Assembly (NCBI GenBank): GCA_003609755.1
Contig: AP017991.1
Location: forward strand, 701,001-765,000
Direction: 5' to 3'
Source: Planktothrix agardhii NIES-204
GTDB taxonomy: Bacteria > Cyanobacteriota > Cyanobacteriia > Cyanobacteriales > Microcoleaceae
Length of the DNA stretch: 64,000 nucleotides
Both the position numbers and the translations under genes were made by a program. Below are positions 36,652 through 45,969 of the stretch, piece by piece. The notes beneath the pieces were generated by a model, which was not told the DNA's origin, ran no database searches, and saw only the letters and a list, made by a program, of their open reading frames with translations. Numbering within the stretch: the first letter of the stretch is position 1; each line of letters begins with the position of its first letter.

Positions 36652-37551
36652 TCAGGCTCTAATTTTGTCCAACACAGACTTTGTGGAAACAACATGGCGG
36701 TCTAAACCCAGTTGTTTGGGGTCAATATCCAGGGCAAGGGCCACTAATTGGGGAAGATGGAGGACGGGTAAACCCAAGGGACGACCGATCACTTTTTCCA
36801 CTTCCGGTTGACGAGAATCTAAATTCAGATGACACAGGGGACAGGGCGTAACCAGACAATCTGCACCGTGATCAATTGCCTCTTGAATATGGTTTCCAGC
36901 CATTTGAAAGGCGGATTCCGTGGCGTAACTCGATAGAGGCCAACCGCAGCATTGGGTTCTCCCCCGATAATAGACCGGAGTTGCCCCTACAGCCCGAAAC
37001 AGGTTTTCCATGGATTCCGGTTGCTGGGGGTCATCATAGGGCAAATGGGTTTGAGCACGGAGGAGATAGCAACCATAAAAGGCAGCACACTTCAAACCCG
37101 ATAGTTTGCGACGGACTCGGCGTTCAATTTCGGCTAAACCATAATCGGCGACTAAGGCCCACAGCAGGTGTTTAACTTCCGTTGTTCCTTGATAGGGTGA
37201 ACAACCTTCTTTGCTAAGTAACCCATTCACTTTTTCAATATAGGCTGGATCATTTTCCTGAAATTCTTTTAACCGTTCGTCAACGTGACCAATTACCCCC
37301 TGACAGGTGCTGCAATGGGTCAGTAAGGGTAAATTTAGTTCTTCTGCTAAGGCAATATTCCGGGCATTGACAGTATCTTCCAACAGTCGGGAATCTTCTT
37401 TGAAGGTTCCTGAACCGCAGCAAGATGCCTTTTTCAGTTCAATTAGTTCAATACCTAACGCTTGGGTGAGAACTTGCGTAGACTGATACAGTTCCCGACA
37501 AGCTCCCTGGGCTACACAACCCGGAAAATAGGCATATCTCAAGGATGGCAT
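36652..37551 (-). CDS. HdrB-like CCG-domain iron-sulfur protein
   Basis: A 299-residue protein of the heterodisulfide reductase subunit B / SdhE-like family. It carries two CCG domains: CVAQGACRELY with LKKASCCGSGTF, and CAAFYGCYL...CCGWPLSS with CPLCHLNLDSRQ. These cysteines bind a noncubane [4Fe-4S] cluster in the family. In cyanobacteria it is often discussed as a subunit of an unusual succinate dehydrogenase or other reductase; the redox partner is not in the window. I start at ATG 37551, with AGAAGG upstream, leaving 20 leading codons out. Confidence 0.85.
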   Translation of the reverse strand: MPSLRYAYFPGCVAQGACRELYQSTQVLTQALGIELIELKKASCCGSGTFKEDSRLLEDTVNARNIALAEELNLPLLTHCSTCQGVIGHVDERLKEFQENDPAYIEKVNGLLSKEGCSPYQGTTEVKHLLWALVADYGLAEIERRVRRKLSGLKCAAFYGCYLLRAQTHLPYDDPQQPESMENLFRAVGATPVYYRGRTQCCGWPLSSYATESAFQMAGNHIQEAIDHGADCLVTPCPLCHLNLDSRQPEVEKVIGRPLGLPVLHLPQLVALALDIDPKQLGLDRHVVSTKSVLDKIRA

Positions 37552-37676
37552 AGAAATAACCTTCTCTACGAACAACAGGGGCATGGAGAAGTGTCCCTTA
37601 TCTTCCATCATCGCGTGTTGTTAACGGGATGGGGAGGAATTAACAATTAAGAATTAACTCTGAGTTCCCTGAGAAG

Positions 37677-39668
37677 TTAAAGTCTCACCCATTTTGCAAT
37701 ATCGGGGGTTTTGTCATAACGATAGCTCAGACCATCATTGCCAACAATCGTTTGACCTCGACTGGCTTTATTCTTAATGGTACTTAAGCTATAGTTGGTC
37801 AGTTTTTGCATTTCTTGATGGGTAAAATTGTCTTGATTGTTGATTTCAGAGACAATTTCTATCGTTTCATAAACGGTTTGACCGTTGTGAGAATGAGTGG
37901 CGGTTGTTGATGAATAATAGTCTTTCATCGTCATTAACCGCCAAGTAGAATCCTCGGAAAGTTCCAAAACCTTTTGATGATAGTTAAACAAACTTTCTCG
38001 ATGTCCGACACTAATAAAGGTTTTTCCAGTTTGTTGTAACTGTTTATATAAATGATCTTCATTTTTTAAATCTAAAGCACTGGTGGCTTCATCTAAAATC
38101 ACAAAATCCGGCTGATTTACAAACAGTCGCGCAAAGGCTAAACGTTGTTGTTCTCCCAAAGATAAAATATTTTCCCAAGCTACTTCTTCATCAAAATTTC
38201 TAATCCGATTAAGAACATCTTGCAGGTTAACTTGTTGTAAGATTTCTTTTAATTGGGATTCACTCATCTCCGTTGTCGTTTGAGGATAAATTAGCTGTTC
38301 GCGCAAGGTTCCTAAAATGATATAAGGACGTTGGGGTAAAAATAATAAATCGTCGAGGGGAGGTCGGACTAAATGACCTGTTCCTGTATTCCATAACCCA
38401 GAAATAGCCCGTAAAAGAGAGCTTTTTCCTCGACCACTGGGCCCAACAATTAATAAACCTTCACCGGGTTCAACGGACAGTGATAAATGTTCGACAATCA
38501 CTTTAGCAGCATCGGGAGTTTGTAAGGTGACATCCTCAAAAGTTAGATTGTTATCTTCAATAACTTTAATGGTAGTAACCGGGTTGGTTTGTTCGCTGAC
38601 GGTATCTAACGCTTGGGAAAAACCTTCTAATCGTTCAATATAATTAATAAACTCACCGGAGCGTCCAAATTCATCCACTAATACCGATAATGCCGTTGAA
38701 ACGAAATAGCAACAATAGCTGGCTTGGTTAACCTGTCCAAACTCAATTTCACCACTAATATATAAAGGGGAAACAATTAAGAAGGGGAAGATTTGAACCA
38801 TCGATTGGTAGCCTCGGTTAAAAAAATCTTGGGTTCTTTCCCAATTAATTCTTTCAATGATGATTTTAATCACTTGATTGAACTTCCTTTGAATAATATT
38901 TAACTCTTTTTCTTCCCCTCTAAAAAATGCAATCGATTCGGCGTGAGTCCGAACATGAGTAATAGCGTACTTATAGGTTCCTTCCGCTTCTAATTGTTGT
39001 TTATTAACTTTATTTAATTGTTGATTAATATAGGTGGCAATAATGTTTCCAATAATCGTATAAGCCAAAAGCACAATAGAAATGGTTTTAGAAATTGACC
39101 AAAGAATGACAATAAAAACCAGCATCTCCATGAGTTTTTCGACGCAGGTTGTTAAAAAGTCCATCGTTGTTCTGGCGATGGGTTGAATTTCTTGGGATAA
39201 ACGTTGATCAGGATTTTCAATACCACCTTTAAAATTGATTTGATAATATGCCCGATTTTTAAAATATTTTCGCAAAATATTATTATTGATCCATTGATAC
39301 CAATCCAGCGCAATTAGTTTTTTAAGAAACTTAGACAAACCTGTGAAACAGGTCATACTGGCTAGAGTGATCCCATAAATAATCACAAAATGAGTTAATT
39401 TTTCTGCATCCTTAGCTTCTGTGACGCTAATTAAGTCTCTAAAAACGAAACTATTAAACGCATTAAGACTGACTAATCCTACTAATGAAAAAAACAATAA
39501 AACGATCATTCCCCAGGATCGAATAATCTCTGAAAAAGCTCTATCCTGGGGTTCTTTGGGATACCAATAAACTTGAATAAATCTTAAAAATTCTTGAAGA
39601 GATCGATTGAAAGTTCGGACATCTTCTTTGAGATTGATGCTATCTGAGGTTTGTTCTGCAACATTCAT
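37677..39668 (-). CDS. aerN: ABC exporter of the aeruginosin-type cluster (AerN-like), with C-terminal extension
   Basis: A 663-residue half-transporter with membrane and ATPase domains fused. Residues about 40-330 carry five to six membrane helices of the ABCD/SbmA-like type. The ATPase has Walker A VGPSGRGKSSLLRA (about 396-409), the LSLGEQQR signature (about 496-503) and Walker B PDFVILDEATSALD (about 513-526). A ~100-residue extension after the ATPase contains FTHQEMQKLTNYSLSTIKNK, which reads like a small helix-turn-helix. It is the last cluster gene; GAGGAG precedes its ATG. Export of the peptide is inferred from position. Confidence 0.85.
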   Translation of the reverse strand: MNVAEQTSDSINLKEDVRTFNRSLQEFLRFIQVYWYPKEPQDRAFSEIIRSWGMIVLLFFSLVGLVSLNAFNSFVFRDLISVTEAKDAEKLTHFVIIYGITLASMTCFTGLSKFLKKLIALDWYQWINNNILRKYFKNRAYYQINFKGGIENPDQRLSQEIQPIARTTMDFLTTCVEKLMEMLVFIVILWSISKTISIVLLAYTIIGNIIATYINQQLNKVNKQQLEAEGTYKYAITHVRTHAESIAFFRGEEKELNIIQRKFNQVIKIIIERINWERTQDFFNRGYQSMVQIFPFLIVSPLYISGEIEFGQVNQASYCCYFVSTALSVLVDEFGRSGEFINYIERLEGFSQALDTVSEQTNPVTTIKVIEDNNLTFEDVTLQTPDAAKVIVEHLSLSVEPGEGLLIVGPSGRGKSSLLRAISGLWNTGTGHLVRPPLDDLLFLPQRPYIILGTLREQLIYPQTTTEMSESQLKEILQQVNLQDVLNRIRNFDEEVAWENILSLGEQQRLAFARLFVNQPDFVILDEATSALDLKNEDHLYKQLQQTGKTFISVGHRESLFNYHQKVLELSEDSTWRLMTMKDYYSSTTATHSHNGQTVYETIEIVSEINNQDNFTHQEMQKLTNYSLSTIKNKASRGQTIVGNDGLSYRYDKTPDIAKWVRL

Positions 39669-39859
39669 GGAATTCTCCTCGCGCTAAAATGGGGGCCTTA
39701 TAACTTTTAATGGCTATCTATTGAGTTAGACATTAATTCAGCATACCATAGGGAGGTATCATCAATAGTCAATATTCAGAATCAGCATGATGATCACAGA
39801 TTCTATCACTGCTATTTTTTGGATTTTCTACGAATTAGGAATGAATATTAACCTATTGT

Positions 39860-40486
39860 TTAGGAATTGCTTAATTGTCGTAATTCTTTGACAACTTTCG
39901 CTGGATTACCAGCAACTACAGTAAAAGGTTCTACATCTTGTGTCACAACCGAACCTGCTCCAATAATTGCTCCTTTGCCAATCGTAACCCCTTTAAGAAT
40001 CGCAACATTAAATCCGATCCAAACATGATCTTCTATCACCACGGGTGCAGATTTTATATCAAAATTCTTAGCATCCTTGATCAAACTATTTAAAATTACT
40101 ACTTCCACAAATTGTTTATGTCTTAAAACATAATTTAATGAATGAGCATCAGTATCATAAATATTGACATCATCGGAAATCATAACTTCGTTACCAATTT
40201 TGATAGAATTAGCTGATCTAATTCGAGTTCCTTCACCCATATAACAATCTTTACCAATTTCTATTTTTCCCCCATAAGCAAATATAGCTAATTCTCCGAG
40301 AATTACTGTATTTTCTCCAATTTTAATTAAACTTTTATCATTCTGATAATTTACACAATTTCCGTAAAATTTTACGGAACTATCGAACGTTGCACTTTCA
40401 GCCAGTTTTTGGAGCTTTTCAATTCTTTGTTGTTTTTCTAAAAAGTTTAAAATTAATAAATATAATTTCTGTTTTAAGTTAAACAT
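39860..40486 (-). CDS. Hexapeptide-repeat acyl/acetyltransferase
   Basis: A 208-residue left-handed beta-helix acyltransferase (WbbJ/maltose-acetyltransferase-like). Hexapeptide turns are seen at [17 protein letters not shown] and [15 protein letters not shown]. The catalytic-His region is [14 protein letters not shown] (about 108-121), and the end is [20 protein letters not shown] followed by [12 protein letters not shown]. It lies between aerM and the exporter on the same strand, so O-acylation of the peptide is the natural guess. I do not recall such a gene as a standard aer member. It could instead be an unrelated sugar acetyltransferase. Confidence 0.75.
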   Translation of the reverse strand: MFNLKQKLYLLILNFLEKQQRIEKLQKLAESATFDSSVKFYGNCVNYQNDKSLIKIGENTVILGELAIFAYGGKIEIGKDCYMGEGTRIRSANSIKIGNEVMISDDVNIYDTDAHSLNYVLRHKQFVEVVILNSLIKDAKNFDIKSAPVVIEDHVWIGFNVAILKGVTIGKGAIIGAGSVVTQDVEPFTVVAGNPAKVVKELRQLSNS

Positions 40487-40584
40487 AATATTTTACTCGT
40501 GGAATTGATGATCTGATTTTTGGGAATCAGGGGATGAGATAAGCTGGTGCAATTCAGATTAGGGGGTATGATGAAATCGATCAT

Positions 40585-43500
40585 TTATTGGGTTAAAAAC
40601 CCAGTTTTAGTAAAATAATCAAAATAAGTTTTCAACAATTTTTGATCAATAGGGGGAAAATTAAACGCTGTACCCTTTAACCCCATTACCGTATTTTGAG
40701 AATCAAACTGGGGGGGATAACCTGCTGATAAATTTTCATCTGAAAAATTATCTAAGACCGGAGATAAAGCATTATCTGTATTAATTTTACATTGTTCTGT
40801 TAAATGCGATCGCCATTTTTCAAAGGAAACCAACTCCAACGGATAACCCATTTCCCGAACACAATCAAATAACTCACGATTTAAGGTTGGGTGAGAATTC
40901 AACAAATGAAATGCTTTCCCTAAAGAGCTTTCTTGACTGGCTAAATGTACAATTGCACCACTCACATAATCAACAGGAGTTAGGTCTTCTGTACTATCGC
41001 CAAAATCAGGAATCATTCCTAATTGAATACAGCCTTTAATCATACGACAAAACAAATCTTCTGTATTACAAATTCCCGTCTTACTATGTCCAATAATTCG
41101 AGACGCTCTGAAAATCGTAATCGGAAGTCCCCGTTTTCGAGCTTCCATCATTAATTTTTCGGCAACCCATTTACTCTGAGTATAACCCGCATTCAGTCCA
41201 TGATTGATACCAAGAGGATCAGATTCTTGAATTAAATTCCCTTGAGCATAACTCGGAGAAAAAACAGAAATTGTCGAGACAAAATGGACTGGTTTAGTTT
41301 TAATTAAACAGGCTAATCTTAATATTTCTTCTGTCCCTAAAATGTTAGTAGGTTTCAGCATTGAATAGGGATAAATGGCATTCACCCAAGCTCCATTATG
41401 ATAAATTACATCAATTTGTTCGGCTAATTCCAGAAAATCAGGTTCACACATTCCTAAACGTTTTTGGGATAAATCACCAATAACAGGAATAATCCGAGAG
41501 CTTTTGTGTTCATCCCATAATTGAAAGGTTTTTAATTTTTGGTAAATTTTGGCTTGAGCTTTTTCTAAACTTTTGTCTCGAATTAAACAATAAATATTAG
41601 CTTCTGTTTTGTCTAATAATTCAGCTAATAAATGAATTCCGAGAAAACCCGTAGCTCCTGTTAGCAAAATATGAGCAGGTTTTTGAGGAAAGAAAGTCAG
41701 AATATTCGGCGGTTGAATGGTAGGGTCTAGGGCAATTTCAACTTGCCAATCTGGGCTTTGATCACTCTCAATTGCATCAGATAAATTAAAATCTAAATTA
41801 GAAGATAATCCCGCCACCGTTGGTTCTGAAAAAAGATAGTTTAAAGGAATATTAATGGATAATTGTTCTCGCAGTCGAGAAATCACTTGAGCGGCTTTTA
41901 AAGAATGTCCGCCTAAGTCAAAGAAATTATCGAAAATACTAATTTGTTTTAACCCTAAAACATCTTGCCAAATCTCAGCAACAATTTTTTCTGTAGCTGT
42001 TCGGGGTGCAATAATCGTTTTTTTATCCTGACTTTCGGTAGGTGCAGGTAAAGCGTTGCGATCAATTTTTCCACTACTCATTAAGGGCAATTCTTGAAGC
42101 TCTACAAAGAAAGCCGGAATCATATAATCGGGTAATTTCTGTTTCAGAAAACTCCGTAATTTTGCAGGATCAATCGATTGCAATTTGGGGACAACATAAG
42201 CCACTAATTGTTTATGATTCGTTTGATCTTCCCGAACAATTACAGCCGTTGCTCTGACATCCGGGTATTCAGTTAATACGGCTTCAATTTCGCCAATTTC
42301 AATACGAAACCCTCGAATTTTCACTTGATTATCAATTCGTCCTAAAAACTCTATATTTCCATCAGGTAAATAACGAGCTAAATCTCCAGTTTTATAGAAA
42401 CGTTGATCTTCAGCAGAATTAAAAGCATGAGTAATAAATTTTTCACGGGTTAAATCATCTCGATTGAGATAACCTTTGGCTAAACCTAAACCTCCAATTA
42501 ACAATTCTCCGGGTATTCCAATGGGGAGTTGTTGCAGATGGCGATCGCAAATATAAACCTGTGTATTTGTAATCGGTTTACCAATGGAAACAGAATGAAT
42601 TTGATCAGTTTTTTGAGTCAAATTTGGATTAAAAACAGTGGTGGTTATCGTGGCTTCTGTCGGGCCATAAGCATTCAACCAAGTGATATCTTCTCGTTGA
42701 CTATTTAATACTATTTTTTGCCATAATATTAATCGCTCTGGTAAGACTTCTTCACTTCCTGTAATCACTAAGCGTAAAGTTTCAGGTAAAGTTATTGAAG
42801 TTTGAGATAAATCTAATACCCATTCATGCCAATAAGTAGCCGGAAGATTAATGACCGTTAAACAATTTTGCTGAATAAATTGAGTAAAATCAGCTAAAGA
42901 AGGGAACATTGATCCAGGACGCATAACTAAAGTTGCACCTGTTAAAAAGGTTGGATAAATTTCTTCCGCCGCTACATCAAAGGTAAAAGAAGCAAATTGT
43001 AAAATTCGGTCACGACTTGTTAAATCATAGGCTTTAATAATTCCTAAGCTATGATTAACTAAACTTTGATGTTCAATCATAACTCCTTTAGGAGTACCCG
43101 TTGAACCGGAGGTATAAATAATATAAGCTAAATGATTTGGATGAATAGCATTAACTAAATTGCTTGAATTTTGACTCGCAATTAAGTTGGCTTCAGCATC
43201 CAGACAAATGACTTCCGCTTGATGATCACGGAATAAATCAACCAACGTATTTTCAGTAATTAATACCGAGACTTGAGCATCATTTAAGATATAGTTTAAA
43301 CGCTCTTGGGGATAATTAGGAGCTAGAACAATATAAGCAGCACCCGCTTTAAGAATTGCCAATAAACTGATAATAATAGATACAGAGTGTTCTAAACAAA
43401 TCCCCACTAACGATTCAAGTTTAACTCCCTTTGATTGAAGATAATGAGCTAATTGATTGGCACGATGATTTAAGTCTTGATAGGTGATTTTTTCATTTCC

Positions 43501-45048
43501 CCATTCTATGGCGATCGCATTTGGGGTTTTTAAAACTTGATGTTCAAATAATTCATGAATACAAACCTTTGGATTCTCAGCAATATTAGTTTGATTCCAT
43601 TGCGCTAATAAATTTTGTTCTGATAACGGTAGAATCGGTAATAATTCAATTGATTGTTCAGGATGAACGGCAATTCCTTCTAATAACGTTTTAAAGTGGG
43701 AAATCATGCGCTCAATTGTGTCTTGATTAAACAACGCACAATTATAATCAAATGATCCAACTAAACCCTCCGCCGTTTCTTGCATGGCTAAAGTTAAATC
43801 AAATTGAGCAATTAAAGCATTCATCGTGACAGGAGTTAATTTTAAATCCGCCATCGAAAAATGATCAATGTGCAGCATATCTTCCCAAGAAAACATGACT
43901 TGGAATAAAGGACTATAACTCATATTCCGTTCAGGATTTACCGCTTCTACTACCTTTTCTAAGGGTAAATCTTGATGTTCATAAGCTTCTAAAACGACTT
44001 GTTTAACTTGATTTAATAAAGCTTTAAACGAGAGATTTTCTTTAAACTGAGTGCGAATGGGTAAGGTATTAATAAAGCAACCAATTAACGGTTCAATTTC
44101 AGGAAATTGTCGATTTCCACTGGGAATTCCAATCACAATATCTTCTTGACGGCTATAACGATAGAGTAAAATATTAAAAGCCGTTAATAGCGTCATATTC
44201 AGGGTGGCGGCTGACGTTTGGCTAATATTTTTCAGGTGTTGGCTTAATTCTGAACTTAGTTTAAATGTACAATTATTGCCTTTAAATGTTTGTATGGGAG
44301 GACGAGGATGATCAGTTGGAATTTCTAATAACGGTGGAATTCCGGTTAATTTTTGTTTCCAATAATTAACTTCCTGGGTGAGTTTATCCCCTTGTAACTG
44401 TTGTCTTTGCCAAATGGCAAAATCACCATATTGAATGGGTAAATCAGGTAAAGGATTGGATTCTTTTTGCAAGAAAGCTTGATATAAACGAGAAAGTTCT
44501 TGCAGTAAAACTTTCATTGACCAGCCATCAAAAATAGAATGATGTAAACTCAAAAATAAAAGATAAGAATCAACTTTTAATTTAACCAAAAAAGTCCGCA
44601 TTAAGGGAGCTTGGGTTAAGTTAAAGGGAGTATAAATTTCTTGTTCAGTTAATCGTTCTAATTCTTGGGTTTGTTCCGCCGCAGATAAAGACTGTAAATC
44701 CACTAAGGGCAAATTTAACTGAATTTTTGGGTTAATAATTTGTCGAGGAATTTCGTCAACTTCTTGAAAACAGGTCTGCAACACTTCATGACGTTGCATA
44801 ATAGTTTCTAAGGCTTTTCTAAAAATATTAATATCCAAATTGCCGTCAATTTGAAAGCGAAACGGCATATTATAGGTATAGCCTTGATCTTCCAATTGAT
44901 ACAAAAACCAAAGTCGTTCTTGAGAAAAAGAAAGCAGTACCAGTTGAGATGGATCTCTAGGCGGTATTGTATTCGTTTTTAAACCGATTCCTTTTTTTTG
45001 TAGTAATAGTTTGAGTAATTTTTGTTTATCTTGAAAGTTATTAGTCAT
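40585..45048 (-). CDS. aerM: NRPS module C-A-PCP-reductase (AerM-like, Arg release)
   Basis: A 1487-residue final NRPS module. A condensation domain (about 25-460) has LHHSIFDGWS at about 170. The adenylation domain (about 490-970) has YTSGSTGTPKG at about 645 and an inferred code DVENIGAITK, close to the Arg-type DVENAGVVTK. The PCP has LGGHSLKAA (about 1045). The thioester reductase domain (about 1100-1480) has NAD-binding LTGATGFLGIHL and a YTQSKWVAEK catalytic motif. It should load Arg, extend the chain and release it as argininal or, after a second reduction, argininol. Confidence 0.9.
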   Translation of the reverse strand: MTNNFQDKQKLLKLLLQKKGIGLKTNTIPPRDPSQLVLLSFSQERLWFLYQLEDQGYTYNMPFRFQIDGNLDINIFRKALETIMQRHEVLQTCFQEVDEIPRQIINPKIQLNLPLVDLQSLSAAEQTQELERLTEQEIYTPFNLTQAPLMRTFLVKLKVDSYLLFLSLHHSIFDGWSMKVLLQELSRLYQAFLQKESNPLPDLPIQYGDFAIWQRQQLQGDKLTQEVNYWKQKLTGIPPLLEIPTDHPRPPIQTFKGNNCTFKLSSELSQHLKNISQTSAATLNMTLLTAFNILLYRYSRQEDIVIGIPSGNRQFPEIEPLIGCFINTLPIRTQFKENLSFKALLNQVKQVVLEAYEHQDLPLEKVVEAVNPERNMSYSPLFQVMFSWEDMLHIDHFSMADLKLTPVTMNALIAQFDLTLAMQETAEGLVGSFDYNCALFNQDTIERMISHFKTLLEGIAVHPEQSIELLPILPLSEQNLLAQWNQTNIAENPKVCIHELFEHQVLKTPNAIAIEWGNEKITYQDLNHRANQLAHYLQSKGVKLESLVGICLEHSVSIIISLLAILKAGAAYIVLAPNYPQERLNYILNDAQVSVLITENTLVDLFRDHQAEVICLDAEANLIASQNSSNLVNAIHPNHLAYIIYTSGSTGTPKGVMIEHQSLVNHSLGIIKAYDLTSRDRILQFASFTFDVAAEEIYPTFLTGATLVMRPGSMFPSLADFTQFIQQNCLTVINLPATYWHEWVLDLSQTSITLPETLRLVITGSEEVLPERLILWQKIVLNSQREDITWLNAYGPTEATITTTVFNPNLTQKTDQIHSVSIGKPITNTQVYICDRHLQQLPIGIPGELLIGGLGLAKGYLNRDDLTREKFITHAFNSAEDQRFYKTGDLARYLPDGNIEFLGRIDNQVKIRGFRIEIGEIEAVLTEYPDVRATAVIVREDQTNHKQLVAYVVPKLQSIDPAKLRSFLKQKLPDYMIPAFFVELQELPLMSSGKIDRNALPAPTESQDKKTIIAPRTATEKIVAEIWQDVLGLKQISIFDNFFDLGGHSLKAAQVISRLREQLSINIPLNYLFSEPTVAGLSSNLDFNLSDAIESDQSPDWQVEIALDPTIQPPNILTFFPQKPAHILLTGATGFLGIHLLAELLDKTEANIYCLIRDKSLEKAQAKIYQKLKTFQLWDEHKSSRIIPVIGDLSQKRLGMCEPDFLELAEQIDVIYHNGAWVNAIYPYSMLKPTNILGTEEILRLACLIKTKPVHFVSTISVFSPSYAQGNLIQESDPLGINHGLNAGYTQSKWVAEKLMMEARKRGLPITIFRASRIIGHSKTGICNTEDLFCRMIKGCIQLGMIPDFGDSTEDLTPVDYVSGAIVHLASQESSLGKAFHLLNSHPTLNRELFDCVREMGYPLELVSFEKWRSHLTEQCKINTDNALSPVLDNFSDENLSAGYPPQFDSQNTVMGLKGTAFNFPPIDQKLLKTYFDYFTKTGFLTQ

Positions 45049-45137
45049 TTTTAAAATAGATTTAATAGGATTTTATTGAGTAATTTTAGGTTGTTTTCAT
45101 AACAAAAATCAACCTAAAAATTGTTTAATTATTGATG

Positions 45138-45914
45138 CTAAATAGCGGTATAACCTCCATCCACCATTACAATTGTTCCGGTTACATAAGAGGAAGCTTC
45201 AGAAGCTAAAAACACGACGGGGCCAATTAATTCTTTTAAATCTCCGGTGCGTTTCATGGGTATTCTTGTATATAATTCACCCATTTCATCCGAAGTTGAA
45301 CGTAAACCTTCTGTTCCTTCCATCATATTATTCATATAGCCCGGTGCAAAAGCATTGACTCGAATTTTGTGACTAGCTAATTCTACCGCTAGGGATTTTA
45401 CTAATTGATTGACACCACCTTTTGCGGCGCTATATGCTCCTGAATATTTGGGAACAGCAACGAAAGCACAGATAGAAGAATTCATAATAATTGAACCTGC
45501 TGTTCCTTGTTTGATCATTTGTTTGGTTGCGAGTTGAGCGCAATTAAAATAACCTTTTAAGTCAACATTAATAACCTGATCCCATTCAAATTCTTCTAAT
45601 TCATCAGTGTTTTTGAGAATTGCAACTCCTGCATTACAGACCATAATATCGAGTTGACCATAATGAGCAACCGCCTGGTTAATTAAATTCTGACAAGCTT
45701 GACGTTGACGAACATCGGTCTCAATTGCGATGGCTTCGCCTCCTGCTTCTTGAATCAGTTGAACCGTTTGTTCAGCACCAACTTGATTAATATCACCAAT
45801 TACCACCTTAGCTCCAGCTTGTGCTAATCCTTGGGCTAATACCCGACCAATTCCTCGGGCAGCACCAGTGATAAGTGCAACTTTACCTGTTAAATCAAAG
45901 AGATGATTTGTCAT
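45138..45914 (-). CDS. SDR-family oxidoreductase in the aer cluster
   Basis: A 258-residue classical short-chain dehydrogenase: ALITGAARGIGRVLAQGLAQ (about 13-32), NAG motif VCNAGVAI (about 93-100), catalytic SSICAFVAVPKYSGAYSAAK (Ser, Tyr, Lys about 146-166) and the C-terminal TGTIVMVDGGYTA. It lies between aerG and aerM with short gaps (54-90 bp), so it belongs to the cluster. Candidate roles are a second reduction step in Choi formation or in processing the released argininal. Family members are too alike to choose. Confidence 0.85.
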   Translation of the reverse strand: MTNHLFDLTGKVALITGAARGIGRVLAQGLAQAGAKVVIGDINQVGAEQTVQLIQEAGGEAIAIETDVRQRQACQNLINQAVAHYGQLDIMVCNAGVAILKNTDELEEFEWDQVINVDLKGYFNCAQLATKQMIKQGTAGSIIMNSSICAFVAVPKYSGAYSAAKGGVNQLVKSLAVELASHKIRVNAFAPGYMNNMMEGTEGLRSTSDEMGELYTRIPMKRTGDLKELIGPVVFLASEASSYVTGTIVMVDGGYTAI

Positions 45915-45969
45915 TTTTTTCCTTCAGTTTAAATCAATGTCCATTATATAAAGTTTAATTCATTTAGGT

